Notes: generated by a model not told the origin, from the sequence alone. A stretch of DNA of 32,803 nt from an uncultured Synergistales bacterium (GCA_905233215.1 CAJODC010000019.1:1-32803); one strand, 5' to 3'; shown: positions 7,955 to 17,306, counted from the stretch's first letter. Numbers and translations are program-made.

Positions 7955-9122
7955 CTATTCTCCCTTCAGGACGATCGCAGGGTGTATATCCATTACCTTT
8001 CGTACAGGTATGATTGACGCTGCTATCGTTATCACTACGAACACTATTATTGTTACAGGCAATAATGACCACTGGAAATTTATTCCCCGTCCAAAAACAT
8101 TAAGGCTCACCCTCAGAGCGAACTCAAAACCCAAAAACACTCCCAATGTTCCGCCTATGAGTCCGAGCAATGCTCCCTCGCCAAGCAATTCACTCATGAC
8201 GAGTTTGTTCTCAGCACCAAGAGCCTTCTTCAACGCAATCTCCTTCCGGCGTTCCGCAACCATCGCCGTCATTGTCGTGTAAACCGAAATCATTGTGATG
8301 ATTAACACAACGACAGTAACAAGAAACACAAGAGCCTGTAATTTTCCCAGCACTATATCTTGAGATTGCGTCAATCTTCTCACCGCTCTCGGCTGTAACT
8401 CAGGCATCTCGCTCTCGATTCTTGCTGACAGTTCAGCCAGTTCACCGGCATCAGCTACAATACTGCACTCGATAACGTCAGCCCTGAAAGTGTCGCCGAT
8501 TAACTCATTCAGCATGTCAGCATCAGCAAAAATGAAGCCTTCTTCCGCTCCTCCTGTTGACACTATCCCTTTGACGCTGAAATTCTTGTGAAAGTTCTGA
8601 CGGGCTAAGTCTCGTTTCTGGTTTTCTTCGGCTGACAGATCCTGACGGGAGGCTTCAGCCTGTTGACCGTACTTGACTCCCTGAACCATGAATGAGTCGC
8701 CCAGCTTCAATCCCAAAGTCTGCGCTATCTCATGGCCGACCATAACCTGTGAAGTGTCCCGTGAATTTGCCCATTCGCCCTCAATGTACCAGAAAGGGCT
8801 GTTCTTTTCTGCTTCTGACAAGTCAGTACCGGCGATGATGTAGGGCTGTTCGTTGATTTTCACTGTCTGGTAACGGTAAGGAGCCATTCCGACAATTTTA
8901 TTCTCACCGATTAGAGCCCGTAACTTTCCGAGTGTCTCACGCGTAATTTTTGCCTCGCCTCTGGGTAACACAATCAAGTTTGCACCGTATGAGCGAAATT
9001 CCCGGCCTAACTGTTCCGGCCAACACCGCTATGATTAAACGAGATGCACGCCGTATCAATGAGCCAGCGATCATGCGGAGATACATTTTTCGTCGGCTTC
9101 CGTGTCTTGTTCTATTTTCCAT
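7955..9122 (-). pseudogene. FtsX-type ABC permease with N-terminal deletion and frameshift
   Basis: ATG at 9122 has GGAGGT 6 bases upstream and overlaps the previous gene by 11 bases. That frame gives MYLRMIAGSLIRRASRLIIAVLA and then leaves the family pattern. The family pattern resumes in another frame with PEQLGREFRSYGANLIVLPRG and continues intact to the stop at 7955. The join lies at about 9012-9030. Compared with the sister permease and usual family members, about 18 residues of the first membrane helix are missing along with the frame change. The second frame has a TAG just upstream of the join and no ATG before TTG at 8977. The C-terminal part still has the MacB/FtsX periplasmic domain and three membrane helices. 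It is a broken gene or an assembly error; no functional full-length product is predicted. Confidence 0.8.
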
Positions 9123-10386
9123 GAAGTACCTCCGTCGGTTTCAATGCCGTTAAGTATCGTATTGCCGGAATGCTCCCGAAAAGTGTAACAAAGAAAAGTA
9201 TCACTGCCACAATCAAAATCACCATTCTAGCAATCTCAATGTATGACCCGAAAACTGTCTGTCCTATCACCTGAGCAAAGCCTATCCCAACAAAGTAACC
9301 GACAACACCGCCAGCAAGCCCCGTAATCATTACTTCAGCGAGAACGAGCAATACAATCTGCCAGTTATACGCACCGAGAGCCTTCAACAGTCCCAATTCC
9401 TGACTACGTTCGATTACGCTCGCTGTGATTAAGTTCGAGATTGCCAACGATGAACCTATCGCACTCAGAATCGTAATCAGCACCATGAGAAGAGTCGTTT
9501 TGTTGAGGATTGTTCCTTCTGACTCGGCGACCTGCCTGACAGGTTTAGCTACACCGTCCCTGATTACTTCCTGAATTTGATGACATATTGCGCTGACGTA
9601 AGCTGTACAGTACCAAGTCTCATACTCATCGGGCGAAAGGCTTCGGGGGTCTTGAGCCGCTTTGCGAGCAAGATCGTTATCGGGGGTCGTGAGTGCTGAC
9701 ACTTCGATTGCCGACACTCTGCCGGAAAGATTCATCATGGCCTGTGCTGAAGGAAGTGTCATGAGAATCTTGCTGTCTGAGTTTCCGCCGTCATTGAAGA
9801 TTCCTTTGACTGTGAAAATTTTTGACTGACCGTTTGCCGTGAGAGTGATTTTGTCGTTGACGCTGATTTTGTTTTGGTCAGCAAGAATGTGGCCGACCAT
9901 CACTGAGTCGTCATCATCTTCGCCAAGCCACTGGCCATTAACCTCCCACCAAGTGCGAAGAGCCTTCAAGCCTGTGTGAAGTTCCTCGCCTGTTGGAAGA
10001 GTAGTATTCTTCTCCGGCCATGTGCCGATTATCGCTGTGTCAACACCGTTGAATGACACTCTGCCTTCAAGGATAGGCGCAAAATCGAGAATGTTGAAGC
10101 CCCAGAAAATGCTCTTGAGTTTCAACACGTCATCTTCGTGAAGGAACTTGTCGTTGACTCCCTGACCTTCAAGCCCGTAAAGATCGCTCATCAACGCAGC
10201 GTCTTTGTGTCTGACCGTTATGTTCGCTCCGTAAACTTTCAGCTCACGGTTGACCTTATCGCCGACTCCCAGCATCACGTTCATCATTGCCGTTGACAGC
10301 GAGACACCGAGAACGACAGTGAAAGCGATCATCAGCATCTTGTTTTTCTGACGTATGAGCGTCTTAATTATCATGTGCCAAAACAT
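9112..10386 (-). CDS. FtsX/MacB-type ABC transporter permease
   Basis: The 424-residue inner-membrane protein has one N-terminal helix (about residues 15-37, LMIAFTVVLGVSLSTAMM), a large periplasmic domain beginning RELKVYGANITV, and three C-terminal helices with the FtsX pattern SQELGLLKALGA before the second one. It should form a transporter with the damaged permease and the ATPase downstream. The ATG at 10386 comes immediately after the DUF2318 stop and 9 bases after GGAGA, so the two are coupled. In the Campylobacter-type system the two permeases (Cj1661/Cj1662 type) are thought to help handle iron taken up through P19/FTR1. The gene looks intact. Confidence 0.9.
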   Translation of the reverse strand: MFWHMIIKTLIRQKNKMLMIAFTVVLGVSLSTAMMNVMLGVGDKVNRELKVYGANITVRHKDAALMSDLYGLEGQGVNDKFLHEDDVLKLKSIFWGFNILDFAPILEGRVSFNGVDTAIIGTWPEKNTTLPTGEELHTGLKALRTWWEVNGQWLGEDDDDSVMVGHILADQNKISVNDKITLTANGQSKIFTVKGIFNDGGNSDSKILMTLPSAQAMMNLSGRVSAIEVSALTTPDNDLARKAAQDPRSLSPDEYETWYCTAYVSAICHQIQEVIRDGVAKPVRQVAESEGTILNKTTLLMVLITILSAIGSSLAISNLITASVIERSQELGLLKALGAYNWQIVLLVLAEVMITGLAGGVVGYFVGIGFAQVIGQTVFGSYIEIARMVILIVAVILFFVTLFGSIPAIRYLTALKPTEVLHGK

Positions 10387-11646
10387 CTATTTGAATCTCC
10401 TCTCGTGTTTCTCAAGCTCTTTAACGTCAATGTAAATCTTTCCTGCTCTGACTTCATACTCAAAAGGCACGGGGTTACAGCCTCCTTTGAAGCCGATAGT
10501 GTTCTTGTTCATGACGACATCGCATCTTCGGCAGACTACTTCATCATCTCCACGTTCATAATACCCGGCAGGCCCGCATATGTCGCAGGCATCGAGTCCG
10601 ACTCCGTAAGCGGTCCCGGCAGGTTTCTTGACGATGAGGAAGCGAACGTCAAAGCCTCCCGGCGTAACATATGAGAATTTGTGAAGGTGTCCGTCTGAAA
10701 CTTTCGTGAGTTCAATGCTGATTACTCCGTCTGAAATGTCGTAGGGTTCGGGCTGAATTTCCGCCGGTGGCTTCGTGTCGTAATAGTGAAGGACAACGAC
10801 AATGAACACCGCCAACGCTCCCCAAGCGCATAAGCTCCACGACCATCGCCGACAGTCCCTGAGTCTTGCCTTCTCTTTTCGGAGAAGTGCCTTGTTGGGG
10901 TAAACATGTCCGGGCTTCAAGTGAGTGTAAATCACAAACGCCAGCATCACCAGAGCGAGCGCAAGCTGTGCGAAGAGAAAAGCGTTCGGGTTAGCGTCCC
11001 TCCAAATCATAACGTCAAAGACCGAAACTCCCATGAATGACTCGGAAATCTTGAGGATTTTGAGTCTCTGCAACGCTGCCACCGATGACACAGCGAAACC
11101 GAGCGTGTAAATCATCAATGACACAATCGTGAAAACATAGCCCTGTGTCGCAGTGTTCAATGACCTGTGGACTTCGTAAGCACTCAGCGTCAACAGAAGA
11201 CACACGCACACTCCCAGCGTGAAGCCTAGAGCGCGTAACATTGCGTTTGTGCTTATTCCAGCCTCGCCGAAGTAGACGAACTCTCTTGTGTATTGCAGGA
11301 CAGGCGGAACAAGATACATCATCGACACAAAGATTAACGCCGACAATGCCGTCAAGTTTACGAACCAGAGAAATTTTTTCCGAAAGAATGAAGCCGTTAT
11401 CGCCAAGACTGTCGCAGCAGTACCGAGTCCGGCAGTCCAGACGATGAGCCAGCGGTTAAACCAGATTAAAGCGATGTTCATTCCTCTAGGGTCATAAAGT
11501 CTCACGCCCAATACGACACAGCCAGCGATGAATCCCAAGACGGACGCAAGGACTGTGAATCTTCTGCGTGAAAAACTGAATACTATTCCCAGAAAGACAG
11601 CAAAAGCCGCTAAATGATCGGTAACAGCAACGAGATATTTAAGAAT
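10387..11646 (-). CDS. DUF2318 membrane protein with Cys-rich metal/redox domain; start uncertain
   Basis: Eight or so membrane helices are followed by a C-terminal soluble domain with CDICG, VCRRCD and FKGGCNPVP, the DUF2318 pattern of Cys pairs probably binding a metal or acting in redox. It is the Cj1660-type partner in P19/FTR1 systems. The frame is open upstream to a TGA, and the extra part reads ILKYLVAVTDHLAAFAVFLG, a natural N-terminus. But no ATG, GTG or TTG lies there. TTG at 11538 would cut off the first helix. Two options remain: ATT at 11644-11646, 9 bases after GGGAG, as a rare start; or ATG at 11651-11653 with one A too many in the following A5 run. I give the ATT form. Confidence 0.75.
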   Translation of the reverse strand: MLKYLVAVTDHLAAFAVFLGIVFSFSRRRFTVLASVLGFIAGCVVLGVRLYDPRGMNIALIWFNRWLIVWTAGLGTAATVLAITASFFRKKFLWFVNLTALSALIFVSMMYLVPPVLQYTREFVYFGEAGISTNAMLRALGFTLGVCVCLLLTLSAYEVHRSLNTATQGYVFTIVSLMIYTLGFAVSSVAALQRLKILKISESFMGVSVFDVMIWRDANPNAFLFAQLALALVMLAFVIYTHLKPGHVYPNKALLRKEKARLRDCRRWSWSLCAWGALAVFIVVVLHYYDTKPPAEIQPEPYDISDGVISIELTKVSDGHLHKFSYVTPGGFDVRFLIVKKPAGTAYGVGLDACDICGPAGYYERGDDEVVCRRCDVVMNKNTIGFKGGCNPVPFEYEVRAGKIYIDVKELEKHERRFK

Positions 11647-11729
11647 TTTTCATCACTCCCATAACAAAAGCGAAAGCCCCGAAATTTTCAGAGCCTCCGC
11701 AAAAATTCGTTATTCTTTTGTTGAAACTG

Positions 11730-12332
11730 TCAGTCGTTCTGTAACTGTTCGCCTGTGTAATTCCAATCAAATTCCACCGTGTGAGTCTGGAAGAAATTTT
11801 TTGCGTCCTCTTTTGCCGGTACTCCAGTCTCATCGTCAGTGTGAAGAAGGTAATCGGTTGGAGGCTCAATGATGAAACGGAGCTTGTACGGTCCGACGGG
11901 GAGTCCTTTGGCGATGTTTGCGCCGTAGTGGGGGCCGTCATCGGCGTTCATGGGCATGAATGAGCCTGACATTACGACTTTGCCGTCAATCTTGCAGATC
12001 TCGTACTTGACCGTGAGGTAAGCTGGCCAAATGTCTTCACCGTTGCCGAATCCGTAGGCGATTGCCGCTTCGGGCTTGAGGTGAATGTCTGCTTCAAGGT
12101 GCATGTCGCTGTCTTCCCTTGAAGGGTTCTTTCCTGCCGGGTACATGTCTACTGCCTGAAAGTAAACGGCTGCGACATTGTAGGGGCCGACCTGAGTTTC
12201 ACCGATCGGGATTTCCTCGAAGCCAGCTTCACCGGGCTTCATTGTTACGGGAGCCGCTACACGTGTTGACTCTGCGTATGCGGCTGAGACTGCCAGCGTT
12301 AAAACCATTACTGCGAGAACTAATTTTTTCAT
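11730..12332 (-). CDS. P19/Tp34-type periplasmic iron-binding protein
   Basis: The 200-residue product starts with a signal peptide (MKKLVLAVMVLTLAVSAAYA, cut about residue 20). The mature part matches the P19 (Tp34) family: an immunoglobulin-like fold with Met and His ligands, visible in VDMYPAG, SDMHLEADIH and GPHYGANI. P19 proteins bind Cu/Fe in the periplasm and pass iron to the FTR1 permease. The gene lies between the FTR1 gene and the DUF2318 gene, the standard order. AGGAGG is 12 bases before ATG, a long gap. There is a 76-base gap to the DUF2318 gene downstream. Confidence 0.92.
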   Translation of the reverse strand: MKKLVLAVMVLTLAVSAAYAESTRVAAPVTMKPGEAGFEEIPIGETQVGPYNVAAVYFQAVDMYPAGKNPSREDSDMHLEADIHLKPEAAIAYGFGNGEDIWPAYLTVKYEICKIDGKVVMSGSFMPMNADDGPHYGANIAKGLPVGPYKLRFIIEPPTDYLLHTDDETGVPAKEDAKNFFQTHTVEFDWNYTGEQLQND

Positions 12333-12373
12333 TGCTGAATGTAACCTCCTGATAATATTCTATAAACTCCCTG

Positions 12374-13771
12374 TTACTTTGCAGGGGATTTATCCTTTTT
12401 CCTGAAGATGTGCGGAAGCATCGTCCACAATGCAGCGATGACGAGCATAATTTGAGGAATGAGAGTCTCTGCCCTGTCGTATATGCTCAGTATCTCGATG
12501 CTAAATCCATTCATGGCCGGTATGACTGTCCGCCCTGTGATAACGTCAGCCTCAGTGAGTTCGACAACGCCCTTTCCCATGAACGATATACACATGAGGA
12601 AGAGCAGAACGCTTGTGAACATGAAGAACGCTCTCAAAGGAAGCCTGACACTGAAGTACCTGAAGCACACCCACACTATGACAAGAACGAGAATACCCGC
12701 TCCGATTCCGTAAGCGATGTAAACGGGACTGCTCATTCCGCCGGTGAAGGCTGCCGAGTAGAACAGTATCAGCTCTGCTCCCTCTCTCATCACCGCTATG
12801 AACGCCGCGAAAATCAGAGTCCATTGCGATTTACTGTCGATTGACTGCTGAACTTTACCGCTGATGTAGTTTTCCCACGCTATTGTGTCGGCCTTCGAGA
12901 GCATCCAGTTGCTCACGTAGAAGAGGACAGCGACCGCCAAAAACATTGTCCAGCCTTCGAGAAGTTCACGTGCTACACCGCTTTGTTCGCCCATGAGAGT
13001 ATCGAGTGCCCAAGCGAGAATGACGCTTGCCACGATTGCCGCCAATGATCCGAGATAGACTCCCTTCAACATGTTCTTGTTGCCTGTCTTGATGAGGTAG
13101 GCGACTATCGCAGCGATGACTAGAATCGCTTCGAGTCCTTCACGAACTAGGAGGCCGAACGCTGTCAGGAATGTGAGCCAATCCCGATTAACGGGCTGTT
13201 TCGGTTCGCTGACTGTCGCCGGAGTCGGTGTCTCTGTTTCTGCTACAACGGCTGAATTTGCTGACTGTGCGAAATTCGGACGAGGTACTTTCGTGTCGGA
13301 GTAAATCGCTTCGCCAACGCTGTCAGGGTCTGAGACCTGAGCCATTCCGTCAAGCACCATTGAATCCTTGTAGACTTTGATTTTTAGGGCTTCGATTTGT
13401 TCGATTAACGAGGATTTTTCTTTTTCCTGATTGCCGAGCAGTACATGTTTGATGTCTCTGAATTGTCCCTCAATGTGATTAACACGAGCTGCCGATATTG
13501 CGTACATTACGGTTCGTTCAACGCCTTGAACCTCGTAATATTTGAAGTAAGCGTCATTGACGTGATTATATGCGTCCTTGTAGTTGTCATTCTGTACGTC
13601 ATCAATCGCTGCGTTGAACTCCAACGCCATATCTGCTGCGACTCCCCGCCAGTCATCGTAATGTTTTTTCTTCTTGGCAGCTTCTGATTCATTTGCTGAC
13701 ACAAACATTACAGCAAGCAAAACTAACACAAGCCCTGCATAATAAGCAAAGCCCTTCCTAGCTTTCAGCAA
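12374..13771 (-). CDS. FTR1-family iron permease
   Basis: The 465-residue product has an N-terminal signal/anchor (about residues 8-25), a periplasmic domain to about residue 195, and then the seven-helix FTR1 domain. The two iron-exchange motifs are intact: REGLE at residues 210-214 and REGAE at 329-333. FTR1 permeases carry iron across the inner membrane in concert with P19. The start is TTG at 13771, 10 bases after GGAG. A TAG stop sits directly before it in frame, so nothing longer is possible, and a later start would lose the signal. It is the first gene of the iron operon, behind the promoter at 13830-13858. Confidence 0.93.
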   Translation of the reverse strand: MLKARKGFAYYAGLVLVLLAVMFVSANESEAAKKKKHYDDWRGVAADMALEFNAAIDDVQNDNYKDAYNHVNDAYFKYYEVQGVERTVMYAISAARVNHIEGQFRDIKHVLLGNQEKEKSSLIEQIEALKIKVYKDSMVLDGMAQVSDPDSVGEAIYSDTKVPRPNFAQSANSAVVAETETPTPATVSEPKQPVNRDWLTFLTAFGLLVREGLEAILVIAAIVAYLIKTGNKNMLKGVYLGSLAAIVASVILAWALDTLMGEQSGVARELLEGWTMFLAVAVLFYVSNWMLSKADTIAWENYISGKVQQSIDSKSQWTLIFAAFIAVMREGAELILFYSAAFTGGMSSPVYIAYGIGAGILVLVIVWVCFRYFSVRLPLRAFFMFTSVLLFLMCISFMGKGVVELTEADVITGRTVIPAMNGFSIEILSIYDRAETLIPQIMLVIAALWTMLPHIFRKKDKSPAK

Positions 13772-13829
13772 CTAATTCAATCTCCTTCATCGTGTGGAAA
13801 TTATGTATCTCAAACTTTTAACGATGTGA

Positions 13830-13858
13830 ATTTTACCAGTGCTTAATTTGCTGGTCAA
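13830..13858 (-). promoter_or_regulatory. Promoter of the iron operon with overlapping inverted repeat
   Basis: On the minus strand TTGACC (-35) and TAAAAT (-10) are exactly 17 bases apart, about 60 bases before the FTR1 start. Within it ACCAG and CTGGT (11 bases apart, 13835-13855) form an inverted repeat placed to block polymerase, perhaps the DtxR-family operator. The repeat does not match a known DtxR or MntR consensus. Confidence 0.6.
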
Positions 13859-13883
13859 GTTTTTTGTTACTGTCTACAAACTT

Positions 13884-14804
13884 TCAGAGCATTACAGGTT
13901 GAGGAAGCGTGCTTAATCCTTCGAGTGTGAGAAGTGAATATACACGGAAATTCAACATGTCCTGTGTCAATTCAAACGAGGGCATGAAGTTTTTGACGGT
14001 TTTGAGGCTGTGAGAATTTTCACCTAACAGGGCAAACATTTTCTTCAAGCGGTGATTTCGGATTATTCCTCGAATAGTTCCGGGATTGTCAAACAAAACT
14101 TTGGGAGGCGATGAAGTTATTGTTACGTTAATTTTTTTGTCGATGTTGTAATCAGAATGAAGAAGGGAATTTATGAACAAAGCTCGGAATGCCTCCGAAC
14201 ATTTTGCCGAAAGCGGCCGAGTCAGTCTCGGAAGAATATTTCTGTAAGCGTCCCAAATGTTAGCCGACTCAACCTCAGCGTGTCCGCCCTCGTAATCAAG
14301 AACAGCATGAACTCTCACGACATCACCAAGCATCAAAGCTCCTGCCAACGTCAGCCATTTACCCGAAAAAATTCCGCATCGCCTCAGAAATTCATCGAGT
14401 GAAAGACATTTCATGTCAGCGTTGAGTTCGATGACTCTTTCACGAAATTCATTGAGGGAATTTTCATTGAGCCTGACATCATCAACAGGAATATCATCAC
14501 GTGAAGCCTCGTTCGAGTCCATTGCCATTAAAGATTTCGCCCAAGCTCCTGAGATTACGTTCTGGCCTTCTATGCGTCTGTAAACTCTCCCATTGACGGC
14601 AAAAGGTTTCTCACGCCACGACAACGGAGGGATATACACTCTCTCTTCAGCCTCGAAAATTCTTGGGAGTTCATTCGGAATCAATGAGGAATAATCACAG
14701 TCAACAAAAATCAGAACGCCCCCTGAAGAATTAGCGAAAGCACAGGCCGTTTCAGCGGTTTTTCGAGCGTCATCAATTCCGATTGTCTCAGTGTCAAAAG
14801 TCAA
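13884..14804 (-). CDS. AlbA_2 (Schlafen-like)/RecG-like C-terminal domain protein
   Basis: The N-terminal part has the AlbA_2 motif ETACAFANSSGGVLIFV, a divergent Schlafen-type nucleic-acid-binding domain. The C-terminal half has AFRALFINSLLHSDYNIDKKI and VLFDNPGTIRGI, the pattern of the RecG-like/HATPase_c_4 domain of predicted transcriptional regulators. Such proteins are common in bacteria and their function is mostly unknown. I choose TTG at 14804, 7 bases after GGGAG, giving 306 residues. ATG at 14879 would add 25 residues but overlaps polA and has no ribosome site. It stands head to head with polA, 58 bases apart. The N-terminal domain is short of the usual acidic residues at its start, so activity is unclear. 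Confidence 0.72.
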   Translation of the reverse strand: MTFDTETIGIDDARKTAETACAFANSSGGVLIFVDCDYSSLIPNELPRIFEAEERVYIPPLSWREKPFAVNGRVYRRIEGQNVISGAWAKSLMAMDSNEASRDDIPVDDVRLNENSLNEFRERVIELNADMKCLSLDEFLRRCGIFSGKWLTLAGALMLGDVVRVHAVLDYEGGHAEVESANIWDAYRNILPRLTRPLSAKCSEAFRALFINSLLHSDYNIDKKINVTITSSPPKVLFDNPGTIRGIIRNHRLKKMFALLGENSHSLKTVKNFMPSFELTQDMLNFRVYSLLTLEGLSTLPQPVML

Positions 14805-14862
14805 GGCATGTCTCCCTTCAAAAAATTTCCGACATATTATAATGTCTGCGAGGTGATTGCAC

Positions 14863-17226
14863 GTGAAAACTTTTCTCATTGTTGACGGACACAGCTTAGC
14901 TCACAGGGCTTTTCACGCTCTTCCGTCAACGCTTACCGCCCCTGATGGCACTCCTACAGGAATGATCATGACCTTCATGAATATGCTGTACAAAGTTCAG
15001 GACGAATTGTCGCCGGACTGTACGATTGTTGTTTTCGACGCTCACGGAAAAACTTTCAGGCACGAAATACTCAAGGACTACAAAGCTACACGGCCTCCTA
15101 CTGCTGAAGAGCTGAAGATTCAAATGCCACTCCTTCAGGAACTTTTGACCTCAAGCGGATTCAGAGTCGTAATTCTTGAGGGAGTTGAAGCTGATGATGC
15201 AGCAGCGTCAATCGCAAAGAAAGTCCAGCAAAAAGGAAACGAAGCCGTAATACTCTCATCAGATAAAGACTTATTCCAAATTCTTGACGTACACATACGA
15301 ATGATGAGACCGATCAAGAACGGCATATCAGGCGCAGAAATTTACGACACAAAATCATTCGTCAGTGAATACGGTTTCCCGCCAAGCTCAATGTCTGACT
15401 ACCTCGCAATCATCGGAGACAGTGCCGACAACATCAAGGGCATAACAGGCATCGGCGAAAAGACAGCAAAGAAAATTCTCTCAGCTTTTCCGAAACTCGA
15501 AGAGATATTTTCATCTCTTGACAAGTTAGGAAAGTCAACAAGAGCGAAATTTGAGGCTGTCGGACTCAATGAGGCAATCGAAAAAAGAGACAAGCTGATT
15601 ATGTTGAGGGCGAATCTTTTTGATGACGATGAAAAATTTTTAGACGACTGCTTGAACTTCAAGGGCGATTTCAAGAAGGCCGAGAACCTCGCTTTGAGAT
15701 TAGGTCTGACACGAGTCCTCAAAAGAATCGGAAGCAAAAAGACACCTTTACCGAGAGAAATTTACTCCAGCGGAAATTTCAAGATGCCTGAAGCCGAAAT
15801 CATCACTTGCGACTACAAGAGCGAACTACGGAATTGTCCCGAAAAATTTTCCGAACATAAAACAGTTTGGGACTTGAAGACAGCATATTATCTCCTTCAC
15901 CCTGATGAGAGCGGAACAAAATTTCCCGAAATCCTCAAGACCGTCAACAATTCCGATGACCCTCAAAAGACGCTCCGTGATTTAGCCGGTAACATTGAGG
16001 CCGAAATCTGTAATTATGAGGGACTTCACGAGGTCATGACATCTATTGACATTCCGTTGATACCTGTGTTAAACAGAATGGAAGATCACGGAATAAGAAT
16101 AGACGCTGAGGTCTTCAAGTCGGTACAAAATGAACTCGAAGAAAAAATCACTGAAGCCGAAAGCAGACTGATTGATTTAACGGGAGTCAAAATAAATTTG
16201 AACTCATCGGCTCAAGTGTCATGGCTTCTTTTTGAGAGAATGGGATTTTCTCCAGCAGCAAAAACAAAAAGCAAAACATCATTCTCAACCGGCGCAGGCG
16301 TTCTCGAAAAACTCTCTCACGGTCAAGACGGCGAAATTCCTGCTCTCATTCTTGAATACCGTGAACTCTCGAAAATGCTGACAGGCTTCGTGATTCCCCT
16401 GCAAAGATCAGCCGACAATGACGGGATAATACACACTACGTTTGAACCTGCTTTCACCGGCACAGGGCGTTTGAGTTCAAGAGATCCCAACATGCAGAAT
16501 ATCCCTGCGTTCGGACAATGGGCGGCGAAAATAAAATCAGGTCTCGTTCCCGTAAACCCTCAAAACGTTTTCGTCTCCGCTGATTATTCACAGGTCGAAT
16601 TGAGAGTCCTCGCTTACATGTCAGGCGAAGAGAGACTCATTGAGGCTTTCAGGAAAGACCGGGACATTCACAGGGAAACGGCCTCGTGGGTTTTCGGAGT
16701 GTTTCCTGAGTTTGTTACTCCTGAGATGAGGCGAGACGCTAAGGTCATCAACTTCGGGCTTCTTTACGGCATGAGCACGTTTGGACTCTCTGAACGACTC
16801 GGTGTCAGCCGTATTGACGCTAAAAGCATAATGACGAGGTACTTCAGAGCCCTGCCGGGAATTGAGAACTTCATCAAGGGACTCGCTGACAGTGCGAAAG
16901 AAAGAGGTTACGCAAAAACTCTCTGGGGAAGAATTAGACCAGTCAAAGAGATTCAAGCGAAATCATCAGGACTTGAACGCGCACTCATCAACACGCCGAT
17001 ACAGGGAACGGCCGCTGACATTGCACGGCGTGCCTTGATTGATTTCGACAAGGTTGAAGGCGCAGAACTGTTCCTGCAGGTTCATGACTCTCTGGTCTGT
17101 GAATGCCCGAAGAATAAAGCTGACGAAGCTGCCGAGAAATTATGCGACACTATGGTGAAGGCTGGCGGTGAAGTTAATTTGTTGAAAGCTGAGGCAAAGA
17201 CGGGAATTTCACTGGCTGATGTGTGA
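14863..17226 (+). CDS. polA: DNA polymerase I, without active 3'-5' exonuclease
   Basis: The 787-residue product has an N-terminal 5'-3' nuclease (VDGHSLAHRAFHAL, VEADDAAASIA, SSDKDLFQIL, and the helix-hairpin-helix GITGIGEKTAKKIL), a reduced middle domain, and a full polymerase domain. Motif A is DYSQVELR with Asp574, motif B is RRDAKVINFGLLYG, and motif C is QVHDSLVCE with Asp742. The middle (about residues 310-410) keeps the layout of the proofreading domain but lacks its DxE metal site, as in several bacterial PolA forms of similar length. It fills gaps in repair and Okazaki processing. Start is GTG at 14863, 7 bases after GAGGTG; the TTG 6 bases upstream lies inside the spacer. Confidence 0.96.
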   Translation: MKTFLIVDGHSLAHRAFHALPSTLTAPDGTPTGMIMTFMNMLYKVQDELSPDCTIVVFDAHGKTFRHEILKDYKATRPPTAEELKIQMPLLQELLTSSGFRVVILEGVEADDAAASIAKKVQQKGNEAVILSSDKDLFQILDVHIRMMRPIKNGISGAEIYDTKSFVSEYGFPPSSMSDYLAIIGDSADNIKGITGIGEKTAKKILSAFPKLEEIFSSLDKLGKSTRAKFEAVGLNEAIEKRDKLIMLRANLFDDDEKFLDDCLNFKGDFKKAENLALRLGLTRVLKRIGSKKTPLPREIYSSGNFKMPEAEIITCDYKSELRNCPEKFSEHKTVWDLKTAYYLLHPDESGTKFPEILKTVNNSDDPQKTLRDLAGNIEAEICNYEGLHEVMTSIDIPLIPVLNRMEDHGIRIDAEVFKSVQNELEEKITEAESRLIDLTGVKINLNSSAQVSWLLFERMGFSPAAKTKSKTSFSTGAGVLEKLSHGQDGEIPALILEYRELSKMLTGFVIPLQRSADNDGIIHTTFEPAFTGTGRLSSRDPNMQNIPAFGQWAAKIKSGLVPVNPQNVFVSADYSQVELRVLAYMSGEERLIEAFRKDRDIHRETASWVFGVFPEFVTPEMRRDAKVINFGLLYGMSTFGLSERLGVSRIDAKSIMTRYFRALPGIENFIKGLADSAKERGYAKTLWGRIRPVKEIQAKSSGLERALINTPIQGTAADIARRALIDFDKVEGAELFLQVHDSLVCECPKNKADEAAEKLCDTMVKAGGEVNLLKAEAKTGISLADV

Positions 17227-17306
17227 AATTGCTTAGTGTGTGCTAAAATTTCAAATCATGAAAACTACGTAGACAAAATTTTTGGAAAGAGGGTTTTTAC
17301 TGAATT

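Noticed and set aside
8977-8977. TTG at 8977 as the true start of the damaged permease
   Set aside because: It would lack the first membrane helix and the RBS; the start at 9122 has a good site and matches the family.
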